A DNA stretch of 64,000 bases from Liolophura sinensis (Eukaryota > Mollusca > Polyplacophora > Chitonida > Chitonidae). Position 1 is the first letter of the stretch; every line of letters begins with the position of its first letter. The stretch lies in the NCBI RefSeq assembly GCF_032854445.1, contig NC_088302.1, forward strand, positions 1,364,001-1,428,000. Direction: 5' to 3'. Shown piece by piece: positions 13,101-28,100 of this stretch. The notes beneath the pieces are model-generated. The model was given only the letters and a program-made list of their open reading frames with translations. It did no database searches and was not told where the DNA came from. A program made the position numbers and the translations under genes.

Positions 13101-16100
13101 TGTAGAACTGGCGTTGAACTGTAGACACTCATTCATTCCAACAGAAAGATTTGCATAATGACTTATCTTAATCATACATATAAACCTGTTCAACCTGTTG
13201 TATCACTCTGACCAAACCAACAGTTCATAACACTGATTTAATGACCTACATGTAATTGGTACAAGTAAATACTCAGCAAGACATCCAAAAAATGGCATCA
13301 TATTTCATTCCTTGCAAATATTCATCAAATCACACCTTACATGATTGAACTGTTTAAAGACACACCTAGCTTCAGTCTCATTCCTCTGACACAGATACCC
13401 TGGAATGCTTTGTCTTAACACAGGACATGCTGTATCATTTTGGCTTCTGGTAAGGTCTCTAACAGTCAGGTAGTTTCCGGTCACCTGCTGAGATTAACAA
13501 GACGCTTGAAATGGCTTACAACACTGGCCCTCAGAGACAAGCACCTCCATGCTGAGTGAACCTAAAGCCGACTGAACACGCCAGTGTTTGTATCAACAGT
13601 CCATTCAGTCATCAGCCAAGCCCTGTCAGTCAGACTGACTGAAGACTAGACAAACACAGATAAGCCAATCAAGGGGCAGACTGGGATAAAGGTACCACCT
13701 GCTGGTGGAGCATTCACTGACTTGTCCCTCCCCCAAGCCATCAATCAGCAGTGTCTGTCAGCTTATGATTGGCTGGGTAAGAAGTATCCCTATTTTCCCA
13801 GTATATAATGATTGCTCTGTGTTACACCAAACACACTCAAACTTTTTTTTGAACCAGCATCATAACCATCCTACCAGGAGTTTTTGCACTGTCTCCAAAA
13901 TGTGCACCAGCAGTTTCAACAGCAACAAGAAAGTGGCTGCAAAGCTTCAGAGTGCAGAAAGCTGTTTTGAGAAAGCCTGTGACCAAATCAAGATACTGAA
14001 CACCAAACTGAGCGATCTGCGGCAGAAGTATGAGCGAGCCAGCAGTCTGGGGCAGAGAGCGTTTCGTTACAGTCTTCAGCTCAGGATAGCCACAGCCGAA
14101 GGCCTCAGAGACACATACTGCATGTTTGCCAGCAACATGGCCGCCAGAGTCAGCAAACTGAGGAAGAAACTGTATCCTCAGGTGGAACGGCTGAGGCGGT
14201 GAAATGACATGCCGTGATGGATGACATGGCCCAGGGACAGAAGATTACCAAAGGTCCTTTTCAGGACCAACCCACTCCTTTTGAGAGAGTTCTTTCTATA
14301 ATAAGCACATCATAAATTTTAAATCGTCACAGCAACATCGCCTCAAAATATTCACAATTTTCACATGGCACCAAAGGTTGATTTCCATTTCAAGAGGAAC
14401 ACACAACATCTAAATTTTAGTTAGTGTTGAAACAAAGTAAGGAGTTACAAACCTTGAGATTAGTGATCTGAGCAAAGACTAGATTTGTGAGAGCCTCTCC
14501 GACTGCCATCCTGGCCCCTTGAGCTGGCTCTATCAACCCTTTGATTGGCTGTTCTCCTATCGCCGTAGCTGACCCTGTCTGTAACACAGTGTGATGGTCA
14601 ATATCTCTTACGGTACCTTCCCTGTAACCTCTGGAACTATCAGGTGGATCTGTTCATATGTATTATGACTATTGTAAAGCGTGCCTCAATACTGTGGAAC
14701 AATAATCTAACAGTTTTATTTACTCTGGTAGACAATTCATTAGTCATGAGACCCATAGTAATTTTCATTTGTTAATTTAGAACATCGGACTGACTATAAA
14801 ATCACCTACCCTAAATCCTCAGCCTTTTCGCATATGAATGAGCAACATACTATGCACATAGGTAATTTATGCACATTTTTAATTTGATTTTGGAGACAAA
14901 ACAACATTGGTTGGATCATCCAGTTTCACAAGAAGTATAATTTTATCAGTCAACACATAACAATGCATTCAGGACATGCTTGAATAAACCGCTGGCAAAC
15001 ATGTGAAAAAGTTGAAGAATTACAGCAAATCCTGGGGCTTTATCTTTTCTGCCAAATGACGCCATGAGACATAGATATTACAGAGGTCAATGTTACCTTC
15101 CCAAAGTAAGAGAGCGCTGTGATGGCCACATCAGCCAGGGGCGTGTGGAGAGGCCCCACACACTGCTGCTGGGCAACTAGGCCTGTCACTGACCGGTCTA
15201 CCTGCAACAAGGGCAGTCAGCTGTGTAAGATGCTGGAGGGTGAAATAAGGTATCATGCAAACAGACCAATGTAACATTAACTATAGAACTGTCCAAACTA
15301 GAAGGTATTGGAACAACATTATATCTCTGTCCTTCCAAATAAGGTTAGGCAAGAACGTAACTCCTACTTCAAAATTTATGACAAATTTCAACTTCTAGAG
15401 AATCACTGCGCTAAATGCAATAATTCTTTGGCTTCTACTGTATTTCCTTGATGACCTAACAGCAACGCTACAAAAACTTCTCTGACATCAAGATAGAAAA
15501 CCATCAAAGGAGATCTATATGACCACATGACAGTTATTTATAACTGGTCCAATAGGTGATGGTGTCACACTGCAGTAGGTGGCCTGGGTGATGGTGTCAC
15601 ACTGCAGTAGGTGGCCCAGTAGGTGATGGTGTCACACTGCAGTGGGTGGCCCAGTAGGTGATGGTATCACATTACAGTAGGTGGCCCAGTAGGTGATGGT
15701 GCCACATTACATAAGGTGGCCCAGTAGGTGATGGTGCCACATTACAGTAGGTGGCCCAGTAGGTGATGGTGCCATACCTTGTTAGTGAGGTAGCGCTTAC
15801 TGGCCACGGAGGGGAGGCGCAGCACTCTCTGTAAGGCGTCCAGGACACTCAGGTTCTCAGGTAAGGTGAGTCCCTCTACGGGAGGCAAGGAACGCTCCAG
15901 CTTAAACACCTGAGGGGTGGGGAAGAGTGAAATTCAGGGTCAAGGACTTTTCCAGTCACAACACTCAAAACACCCATATGTGCTGACTGGTTGTCTGGAT
16001 GTAATGGTGAGAACTAAGCACAGGTTGTAAATAATACACAAAGAATTTCCTTAAGTGATAGTAATATTACTGTTGAGAGATTACTATACTACAAGAGAGG

Positions 16101-19100
16101 GATTACTGTACAATAGGTGAGGGATTACTGTACAATAGGTGAGGGATTACTGCACAACAGGTGAGGGATTACTGCACTATATTTAAAGGATTACTGTACA
16201 ATGGGTGAGGGATTACTGTACTATACAAGAGAGATTACTGCACCATGTCTGAAGGATTACTGTACAATTGGTGAGGGGTTACTGTACTATATCTGAAGGA
16301 TTACTGTACAATAGGTGAGGGATTACTGTACTATATCTGAGGGATTACTGTACTATAGGTGAGGGCTTACTGTACTATAGATGAGGAATTACTCTACTAT
16401 AGATGAGGGCTTACTGTACAATAGGCGAGGGATTACTATACTATATCTGAAGGATTACTGTACAATAGGCGAGGGATTACTGCACTATATCTAAAGGATT
16501 ACTGTACAACAGGTGAGGGCTTACTGTACAATAGGCGAGGGATTACTGCACTATATCTAAAGGATTACTGTACAATGGGTGAGGGATTACTGTACTATAG
16601 AAGAAAGATTACTGCACTATATCTGAAGGATTGCAGTACTATAAAAGAGGGATTACAGTACTATAGTTGAGGGATTACTGTACTATACAAGAGAGATTAC
16701 TGTACTATAGATGAGGGATTACAGTACTATAGAAGAGGGATTACAGTGCTATAGTTGAGGGAATACAGAAATAAGACAACAGTAATAATATTGAAGTATT
16801 ACAATACTACTATTCATGGGCTGCAGTAAGCTACCATAGGGGATTAGAGAGCTAACACTGAAGGATTACCTTCCTGAAGTTGAGGGATTACAGCAGTGTT
16901 GCTGAGGGATTAGAGAACTAATACTGAAGGGTTATAGTACACAAGATGAGGGATCACAGTACTGCAGTTAAGGGACTACAATACAGATTTTGAGGGATTA
17001 TAGTGCAGGAGGGATCACGATAAAGGCATTGAGGGATTGCAGTACTGAAGTTGAGGGATTACAGTACAGAAGCTGAGGGGTTGCAGTATTAAAAACACTC
17101 AGGGAATGCAGTAAAGACATTGTGGGATTACAGTACAGAAATTGAGGGATTAGCACACTGAAGTTCAGGGATTACAGCCGTGAAGTTTTGTCTCACTTTC
17201 CTCGGCATCTTCCCCAACACAAGCTCCAAGTCTAGGTCAACGGGACAGTCTGTGCGGGCCCTCTTCGCTTCACGTCCATTCTCCTCGGTGATCTTCTCGC
17301 GATCAATCAGTCGTATCTAAAAACAAACTACAGCTAGTGATAAGCTCCTGGTTACAGTGGAGGTACACGTATTCAACTGTATCTCGTCCTGCTTCCTCGG
17401 CATTTTGGTGTGACATATTTCAGTAATTCCATGGTGTGACACATTTCAGTAATTCTATGGTGTGACAGATTTCAATACTTCCATGGTGTGACTGATTTCA
17501 GTACTTCCATGGTGTGACAGATTTCAGTAATTCTATGGTGTGACAGATTTCAGTACTTCCATGGTGTGACAGAATTTAGTACTTCCATGGTGTGACTGAT
17601 TTCAGTATTTCCATGGTGTGACAGATTTCAGTACTTCCATGGTGTGACTGATTTCAGTACTTTCATGGTGTGACAGATTTCAATACTTCCATGGTGTGAC
17701 AGATTTCAGTACTTCCATGGTGTGACAGATTTCAGTAATTCTATGGTGTGACAGATTTCAGTAATTCTATGGTGTGACAGATTTCAGTACTTCCATGGTG
17801 TGACAGAATTTAGTACTTCCATGGTGTGACAGATTTCAGTACTTCCATGGTGTGACAGATTTCAGTAATTCCATGGTGTGACAGATTTCAGTACTTCCAT
17901 GGTGTGACATATTTCAGTAATTCCATGGTGTGACAGATTTCAGTACTTCCATGGTGTGACAGAATTTAGTACTTCCACGGTGTGACATATTTCAGTAATT
18001 CCATGGTGTGACAGATTTCAGTACTTCCATGGTGTGACAGATTTCAGTAATTCCATGGTGTGACAGATTTCAGTACTTCCACGGTGTGACAGAATTTAGT
18101 ACTTCCACACAGGCCATTGCTAGGCACAGTTACAGGACTCACTACTACACAAGTCACTGCTACCAGAGTAAAAGAATTATTTCACGCTAAATTTCACATC
18201 TGAAATAAGCTACAGTAACCTGGCCTGATCAATGGCCTTTCATACACAGGATGCAGCAACCGATTCCATAAATCCATTCCTGGACTTACATTTGAACATC
18301 AAAATTAAAAATCTTGTCACAATGCTGAGATCTTGAAGGATGAAAATCTTGAAAATGAAAGATGAACATCTGGAAAACTTTGTGCAAAGATAACATTTAT
18401 ATGATGGTCAAAACTGTAATTTTTAGGGCTCAAAGATAACGTCTAAAAATGTGTTTCACATTTTGATTTGAATTCGAAATGCTTTGTGAAATCTATCACA
18501 GGTACATCAGACCCATGCCCGTACCTTGCCGTCCCCTGTTACTGTGCCCACATAGCAGACAGGGCACCTCTCTCTCTGACTGAGAGCGTCCAGCACACCC
18601 CGGTCAGCCTGACGAACCAGTGCAGCATTACTCTCCTGGTACTCTGCCCCCCACAGCTCCAGGATGTTGATGGTCGGGTCTCCCATCTCAAAATCCTCGG
18701 CTCTGATCACTGCTCCTGCAGGTGCAACAATCTCCTTAAGGACATTACCTGTAATCAGAGGGTGAAGCCAAAAATTGATACATCACAACACTTACCGGTA
18801 GATAAAGAGACACGGCCTTAGTCTGGCATTTTGGGTGTGAAGAGAAATTCAACATAGGTTGCCACTTTGGTGAACGAAAACTTTCTGTCCTTTATCCATC
18901 TTTCAAAATTCGGACTTGAATCCACATATAGCCTGACTCACAGTGAGAAATTAAAGATCTACACTAGTCTTTGCACAGATTCTGTTCAATGTTTTAATTC
19001 CATGTTCAATCAGCAAGCAGAGAAATGTACCAGAGAATCAACTGAGCATAACACCTTGATGAATCTTCCAGCAATCAGTTTGCTCTAGCTCCCTGAAACA

Positions 19101-22100
19101 ACAGCTACAGAATTATTACTTTAAAGACAAGGGAAGACAAGTTTTTGACAAGGGAAAGACAAGTTTTTGACAAGGGAAAGACAAGTTTTTGACAAGGGAA
19201 AGACAAGTTTTTGACAAGGGAAGACAAGTTTTTCCATTTTCCATTCTTCTTTAAGAATATCTAGAATAGTAGAAAAAAAACAAAAAAACACTTTCATCCC
19301 ACAAGTGGATTAGGGCAGAAATGAATTACAGGTGAACGACCTAAAGTTTCACCCTAGGACTTGGAAAGTGTATCCCATGATTCACTGTGCTGACTGTGGT
19401 TCTTACTGACTGGGTGCCGTATGAGAGCATCAGGGGTGGTCAGGGGATCATAAGGACAGTTCAAGAATACAACAGACAAGCTCACGCTTCACTGAGCAGT
19501 TAGTCTATGCTCCTATCACCAACAGTTCATGTTTTCCTCAGTTTTAATCAGTGATTTTAGCACATGCATTTCGCAACAGGTTGATTGTCTTATTACTATT
19601 ATTTTGTGATAAATGGGAATTTAGGAGAAATCTCTCTGGAGATTAAGTGTGACTACCCAGTGCCTTTACGCATGTCGAGTGCCGAGTCACATATCCGTTT
19701 TTAAACATCAGGGCTCTCTGTATACAGAATTTAGCTAACCTGAATGATCGGTTTGTCTGCAGAGTATATTGTGTAAGTACATTCCTTGTTTGGCCTAGTC
19801 ATGCTTTGAGACAGTGTTTGAAATTTGAAGATTTGTAATAGAAATCATCTGTCTCAATAGTTTCTTTTCATTCATGAGTATATTTAGAGATGTACATGTA
19901 TACCTACTGGAAACCGGCCCACCTCACTGTCAGTGACTTGACCACATGTGGCCAGGATTAGCTACCAGTGCTGCTAAGTGCCATGCAGGGTAATGAAAGG
20001 GGTTGGGGGTGGTGGTGACTAGTCGCTCTCTTCTGTCATCTTGCTGCCAACTCAGATTGTGCCAAAGTAAACCACAGTGATACTTTAGGTTATTTTCCGT
20101 ACTATCGCTGTGAGGAGTTTCCAATGTACTCTCAACCATTCACAAAATCTTCACTTTCAAACAAGTCAGACTCTTCCACCCATACCCCTGAAAGCTGTCG
20201 TATAAGCCTCCTCTCCCAGTGCTTCCGCCAGACGTGACTGAGAGTAGAGGAGAGTTATGCCTCACTGTGACTGAGAGTAGAGCAGAGTTAAGCCTCCCCA
20301 TGACTGAGGTTAGAGAGTTAATCCCTACTGTGACTAAGAGTAGAGGAGAGTTAAGCCTCACTGTGACTGAGTGTAGAGCAGAGTTAAGCTTCCCTGTCAC
20401 TGAGGTTGGAGAATTAAGCCTCACTTTGACTGAGAGAGTAGAGAGTTAAGCCTCACTGTGACTGAGAGTAGAGCAGAGTTAAGCCTCACTGTGACTGAGT
20501 TTAGAGCAGAGTTAAGCCTCCCCATGACTGAGGTTAGAGAGTTAATCCCTACTGTGACTAAGAGTAGAGGAGAGTTAAGCCTCACTGTGACTGAGTGTAG
20601 AGCAGAGTTAAGCTTCCCTGTGACTGAGGTTAGAGAATTAATCCCTACTGTGACTAAGAGTAAAGGAGAGTTAAGCCTCACTGTGACTGAGTGTAGAGCA
20701 GAGTTAAGCCTCCCCGTGACTGAGGTTAGAGAATTAATCCCTACTGTGACTAAGAGTAGAGGAGAGTTAAGCCTCACAGTGACTGAGTGTAGAGCAGAGT
20801 TAAGCCTCCCCATGACTGAGGTTAGGGAGTTAATCCCTTCTGTGACTAAGAGTAGAGGAGAGTTAAGCCTCACAGTGACTGAGTGTAGAGCAGAGTTAAG
20901 CCTCCCCGTGACTGATGGTAGAAAGTTAATCCCCACCGTGACTGAGGGTAGAGAGTTAAGCCTCACTGTGACTGAGGGTAGAGGAGAATTAAACCTCACA
21001 GTTACTGAGGGTAGAAAAGAGTTAAGTCTCACCGTGATTGAGGATAGAGAAGAGTTAAGCCTCACTGTGACTGAGGGTAGAGGAGAGTTAAGCCTCACAG
21101 TGACTGAGGTTAGAAGAGAGTTAAGCCTTACTGTGACGGAGGGTAGAGAGCTAAACCTCACTGTAACTGAGGGTAGAGGAGAGTTAATCCCCACCATGAC
21201 TGAGGGTAAAGGCGAGTTAACCCTCACGGTGACTGAGGGTAGTGGAGAGTTAAGCATCAGGGTGACTGAGGGTAGAGGAGAGTTATGCCTCACCATGACT
21301 GAGGGTAGAGAACTAAGCCTCACCGCCACTGAGGGTAGAGAGTTAAGCCTCACTGTGACTCAGGGTAGAGAACTAAGCCTCACCGTAACTGAGGGTAGAG
21401 GAGAGTTAATCCAAACCGTGACTGAGGGTAAAGAAGAGTTAAGCCTCACTGTGACTGAGGGTAGAGAGCTAACCTCACCATGACTGAGGGCAGAGGAAAG
21501 TTAAGCCTCATCATGACTGAGGGTAAAGAAGAGTTAAGCCTCACCAAAACTGAGGGTAGGGAAGAGTTAAGCCTCACAGTGACTGAGGGTAGAGAGTTTA
21601 GCCTCACTATAACTGAGGGTAGAGAGTTCAGCCTCACGCGACTGAGGGTAGAGTTTAGCCTCACCGTAACAGAGGGTAAAGAGTTAAGCTTCACCATAAC
21701 TGAGGGTAGAGAGTTTAGCCTCACCATTGCCGCCTGCTCCCTGATCATGTATACTACAGATGGGGTTCTGCCTCATCTCCACACACCCCCGTATCACCCT
21801 GTTCAGCTTCTGCTCCATTTCTGCATCTCCCCGCTGCACCGCCCCATAATCCAGCTCTGCCTGGTTGTCCCCCTGTACCTGAATAGAGGAGGCCGCCCCA
21901 CCCCCGACACCTATCCTGTACACCGGGCCTCCCAGCTTCACCACTTCCATTCCTGACCGAGGCAGAAGATGAGGAGACATATTCAATGGAAGAACATTAA
22001 CCAAATTGCTAGTCATCTAATTCAGCATATCTAATTCAGCATGATGTATCCTTCAAACTCCAAAATTAGATTAAATTTCTAACTGAGAAGATTAAATGTA

Positions 22101-25100
22101 GAATATTTTAACCAGAAGTTTAGAAACAACGAGCTCAACACAAGAGCTAATTCTTTTCAGGGGTTTTCCTAGCCTCTTTCTCAGAAAATACCGGAAAACT
22201 GAGTTTTAGACAAATTTTATATTGAGTTTTCATGAAATAAATTGAGTTTCTGTATTTTTCTAACTTGGTGGTTGTTCTTCTTTCAGACGTGTTTCGTCGC
22301 TTGTGGACTAGTGCTGACTTTACTTCATCTCTCCCTAGAGTCGCTGATTTTACTTCATCTCTCGCTAGAGTCCCCGACTTTACTTCACCTCTCCCTAAAA
22401 TCGCTGATTTTACTTCACCTCTTGCTAGAGTCGCTGATTTTACTTCATCTCTCGCCAGAGTCGCTGACTTCACTTCAACTCTCATTAGAGTCGCTGATTT
22501 TACTTCATGAGTCGCTGACTTTACTTCATCTCTCCCTAGAGTCGCTGATTTTACTTCATCTCTCGCTAGAGTCCCCGACTTTACTTCACCTCTCCCTAAA
22601 ATCGCTGATTTTACTTCACCTCTCGCTAGAGTCGCTGATTTTACTTCATCTCTCGCTAGAGTCGCTGACTTCACTTCAACTCTCATTAGAGTCGCTGATT
22701 TTACTTCATGAGTCGCTGAGTTTACTTCATCTCTCGCTAGAGTCCCTGACTTCACTTCATCTCTCGCTAGAGTCGCTGACTTTACTTCAACTCTCGCTAG
22801 TCGCTGACTTTACTTCAACTCTCTTGCTAGAGTCCCTGACTTTACTTCATCTCTCGCTAGAGTGGCTGAGTTTACCTCATCTCTCGCTAGAGTTGCCGCA
22901 TATCACCACTACTGGTCAAAGGTTACCCGCACACAAGGCTGTGATCTGGGTTTTCCCCTGGCACTCACCTCGGATGGAACACTTTCAGCAGTCGGTAATC
23001 CCCTTAACGGACAAACGAAATCGCCTACAGACAAATGATTGCTCACTAGAAGGGTCCATTCAATGCACAACACATCCATGTGAGCAAGGTGTGGAACATG
23101 AATAACCCACCAATCAACCAAATCATAGTTAATAAAAGTATGGCGTGAAACATTCACTTCAAACCGACAAGTGACAGTTCTCCACGCGAATCATCTTTAT
23201 TTACATCGGTAAATACCATTTTCCTGCACCTCGGTTTTCTGTTTGAATATCTTATATTGTTTGCTTGACATTATCCCGAAAATCGAGTATAAGGATGGCT
23301 GATGTTTACTGATATGCGGAGACCTTTGCCATCCTTAGCCCGGAAGAGGTGTGCACTCACTTATGACATTGTATCTATACTCAGCTACCCCAATGACAAA
23401 GCTTGCTGTGTTCACAACACTCAATATTCAAATCCACTTAATACATTGATCTATCCACAAGTTAAGACATTAATGCACTTTTTGCAACCATTGGCACTGG
23501 CCTTTATCTGATATTTCCTCAGAATTTCCTTTCAAAATTCGAAAATAAGGTCTGCTTTGAGCTACTCACCGCGTAATGCCATCTACCCGACTGACCTAAA
23601 CTGTTACGTCAATCACACAGTCATCGTCTAATGAGAATCTGACACGATGTCAAAATATATCGCAACATTATTTAAGTATCCCAATCCACAGAACAGCTCA
23701 GCACACAAAGATGCATGGATGACGATGTCATTTTGAAAGCTAATTGTGGAGTGAAGTAAAAATATGAAGTGCCAGATACTTTTAAAAAATATAAAAAAAT
23801 AAAACAATAACCGTACATGTCTAATGGAAACAGTCTGACATTTGTGAGTAGGGCACAAAAGCGAGATACCATAAAAAGCCACTCGACACGCCACGGAATT
23901 GGATAAAAATCGTCCTGAAGACCGCGATGTCGGCGAATCTAATTCTCTTGACTTTTGTTTTCTTGTATTTTCGTTCCGCTGAATAAGTCGACGGAAGGCA
24001 CTGCGTCATTCAGCATTTACAACAACAAAATAGTTATTTCGATCAGTGGGCAAAACCGTTCATAAACGCAACATTCCAAAAAGGTAATAGCCCATGGGGC
24101 AACACCAAATGTTACTTGGTAAATAAACTTGTACAAAACAAGGCCTTTGTTTATGACTGAAGTAGCAACGTAAATGTTTACAGAAGTATTTTCCCAACTG
24201 TTTACTGTTCTTTATAAATCACCAAGTCACTCAAAATCACTAACACTATATTAGAGTCAGTATAACCTCTTCACTTAAGGACTTTTTAGATTTACGTGCA
24301 CGTCAACAATCATGTATACAAAGGTAATGCTACTGTACATTGGACTATACAATTAGCCTTCCTCTTGGAAAGTAGTATTAAATATAGATTAGAAATATCC
24401 AATCGCCTTGCACCATTATCACCAGAATCAGCTGTAAATATCACCAGCTGAGATGAAATAATTTGTTACCTAACAATCAAACGCCCTTCCACTTAAAAAT
24501 ATCTATAATATAATTTAACACTGAGTTTAAGATACATTAAACGCCTTATGAGTTGTACCTCATAAATGTTGAAGTGTGCTGTTCATTTAACCAAACTTGG
24601 AGGCGTTTAATAAGAAAGGATTAAAATGGATTTAACATTGCATTTAAGGTATTTGAAACACTATACAGAGAGAAAAATTAAGTCATGATACATAAATGAC
24701 GAAAAAATATTGAGTTTTCTCATTGTTCAAATTGAGTTTATAAAAAGAAAAGCCCCTGCTTTTAGACCTATCTTGCAAATCTCTTCAATAATCTTGTTAC
24801 GAACCGTGGACACACTATTAATGAAACTCCCACAAATAATGCCTCCCACTCACCCTTCTGGGCCTCTTCTTTACAGACATGCTCTGAGCTGAGCATTCCG
24901 ATGCCTCCGCTGAACATGATAGGTTTGATATATTCTCTCCTCTCTCCATTGGACAGCTTCATGCCGAATGAGCGAGCAAACCCCGTCAGTACTGGCTCTC
25001 CAAACTTGTTCCCATAATCGGACGCTCCATTACTGGCCTCGATGGCCACCTCCACTGGTGAGGCAAAGTTACTGGGGTACTCAAAGGATGGATCCTCCCA

Positions 25101-28100
25101 GGGCAATGGGTAACCTGTGGCAGTGTAAAACAGGGGTAAGCAGTTAGTCAACATGGTGGGAGGGGGTTGAGTATTTATTTTATCTATTTGATTGGTGTTC
25201 TACACCATACTCAAGTATACTGCTTGTCCAGCATTATGTTTGGAGAAACCCACAACCATCTGCAGGTTGCTGGCAGACCTTCCCAAGTATGACTGGAGAG
25301 GAAGCCAGCAGGAGCAGGACTTGAACTCACAGCGACTGCATTGGTAAGTCCCGAGAGGTTGAAATAAATTTATGTTAAAATTAAACTAATAAATAAGTTC
25401 ATTTGTAAAATGATATTCTCCAAAATACAATATATGATGTAAGTAGTTCACTTGTTCCCTTCTTTTTTTGAAACATATTTGTATCATTTCTAAAATATTC
25501 CACCTAAACTAAGATGCAAACATCTTACAAAACCAAAATCCACCCACCCCCACCAACCCAGCCTCCAAAACAAAGAAAACAAAATATCCTGAATTGGTTG
25601 GAAATCACTAACCAAACATAAGGCACTGTTTTAATTCCTGTTAACAGTTTCAGACTTTGAATATTAAAAGAACCAAGACCTAAAAACATCAGACTTCAAC
25701 CTCTAACACTGACCTGGAATGTGGAGATTGCCAAAGCTGTAGCCCGCTGTGCCAGCCACCACATGTGCCCCACGGCCTGTGGCCTGGACGTCCCGGATAC
25801 GACCCCCTGTCCCCGTCGTGGCCCCTGGGAATGGAGCCACACCTAAACAACAACAGCACAAGGTGATACTTCAATTGTGTTCTGTAAGAGGAAAATTCTT
25901 GAGCACAATGGTAGACACAAATCAATCAATAAATCTATTGCTGTTGTGAGGTGAGTACAGTAAACAATGCCTAAGGCTGTCATGTTGATACTTAAAACAA
26001 CTGACAGTGTACAGTTGGTATATCTTGCACTGGGTGAATGCCTACCATAAATCACAATAAGGCATCACTCGAGAAACTTATTAGTTCACAATACATATAA
26101 TCAATTTATAACCCCAATTTTCTATGATTGGGGAGGGAGATCTTTCTGCTCCTTATTAAGGAAACCTCAATTTTCTATGATTGGGGCGGGAGACCTTTCT
26201 GTCCCTTATTAAGGAAACCCCAATTTTCTATGATTGGGGCGGGAGACCTTTCTGTTCCTTATTAAGGAAACCTCAATTTTCTATGACTGGGGAGGGAGAC
26301 CTTTCTGCCCCTTACTGAGGAAACCCTGATTTTCTAAGATTGGGGTGGGAAACCTTTCTGCTCCTTATTAAGGAAAACCCAATTTTCTATGATTGGGGCG
26401 GCAGATCTTTCTGTCCCTTATTAAGGAAACCTCAATTTTCTATGACTGGGGAGGGAGACCTTTCTGCCCCTTACTGAAGAAACCCCGATTTTCTAAGATT
26501 GGGGTGGGAAACCTTTCTGCTCCTTATTACGGAAAACCCAATTTTCTATGATTGGGGCAGGAGACCTTTCTGTCCCTTATTAAGGAAACCCCAATTTTCT
26601 ATGATTGGGGAGGGAGATCTTTCTGTCCCTTATTAAGGAAACCTCAATTTTCTATGATTGGGGAGGGAGACCTTTTTGCCCCTTATTGAGGAAACCCCGA
26701 TTTTCTATGATTGGGCCGGGAGCCATTTCTGCTCTCTGTTAGGCAACACCGATTTTCTATGATTGGGGCGGGAGACATTTCTGCCCCATGTTAAGCAAAC
26801 CCAAATTTTCTATGACTGTTGCGGAAGACATTTCTGCTGCCTGTTCGGCAACACCAATTTTCTTTGATAGGGGCAGGAGACATTTCTACCCCTTGTTTGG
26901 CAAACCCAATTTTCTTTGATTGGGGCAGGAGACATTTCTGCCGCATGTTAAGGAAACCCCAATTTTCAATGATTGGGCTGGGAGACATTTCTGCCCCTTA
27001 TTAAGGTAACCCCAATTTTCTACGATTGGGGCAGGAGTCATTCCTGCACTCTGTTAGGCAACACCAACTTTCTATGATTGGGGTGGGAGACATTTCTGCC
27101 CCATGTTAAGGAAACCCCAATTTTCTATGATTGGGGTGGGAGACATTTCTGCTCCTTGGGGGAGATGACGCTAACAAATCCTGGAATAAAAATAAAATTA
27201 AAAAAAAACACCTTTTTAATTTATCTGACCTTGACACTTGAATCATTTTTCTGTTTTTCAAGGTTGTCTAATCAACTCCACATGTTTAACAGGAAAACTT
27301 GTTCGGACAGTCCACATTTCCCAAAAGTTGGATGGTTTGTTAGTGTTATTTTTACACCCTTTTCCCCTTCATTCTGCCCATAAAACAGAAATATAAATTG
27401 GTGTTGCCTTATGCTGAGCTTACCTGTTGGGAAATTGTGGGTCTCTGCGGTGAAGACGATATGCCTGGCCTCATCCTTCACACAAAATGGTGCGGCTTTA
27501 CAGGGATTCTCAGAGGATAGGCACTTCACCTCATACCCCTTAATACAGCTGAAAGGTAAGGCACAAGTCAATCTTGTTATTGATTGTTATTTACGGAGAT
27601 CAATCATTTTTAACTAAATAAATAAATACAATACAGTCTTATATTTATATAGTCCTAGGCTTCATTGATCAGCAGTTGCACTGTTTAGTCAATTGCAATG
27701 GAAACAAATTAACACAAACCTTTAACACATAGTTTATGACATCCGCCAACTGAAGGTATACATTCATTTATTTAAAATAAATAATGCTTCTCCAGACAAT
27801 GTTTCAATGGTAGCAAATTATTAACAGGAAAGTAAACTGTGCTGAATAGGTCATCTTCTTGTAGGAGCAATCTAACCTGCTGTTGTCCGAGAACTTGATG
27901 ATGTTGTTGTTGTTGGAGGTGATCTGGGTGGCCATGATCTGGGAGAAGAGATCCTCTTCCTCCTCCAGCTCCTCAATCTGCATACGACCTTTGAAGAACC
28001 AATGTCGGCTGTGCTCGCTAAAACATTACCATTTACAATGTCAGTTAGAAAGCTATTGGAAAAGTTCACTTTACAAACGTGTTGTTTTCTCTCACATATC

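Larger units (their letters stand above)
10640..13660. other. PFAS intron 14, unique part
   Basis: Apart from three short tandem arrays I see no exon, RNA gene or recognised element. The open frames here have no codon-like composition. Confidence 0.5.

Noticed and set aside
13705-13899. N-terminal extension of the nested gene
   Set aside because: The upstream part of the open frame spans the TATA box, so it cannot be in the transcript from that promoter.
20421-21483. Open frames of 310 and 341 codons on opposite strands
   Set aside because: They cover a tandem array whose unit lengths are multiples of three and lack stops; both strands and several frames are open, and the PFAS exon 9 donor marks the region as intronic.
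22147-23105. Frames of 202 and 287 codons
   Set aside because: They are 30-bp array frames in PFAS intron 8, open on both strands and without splice support.
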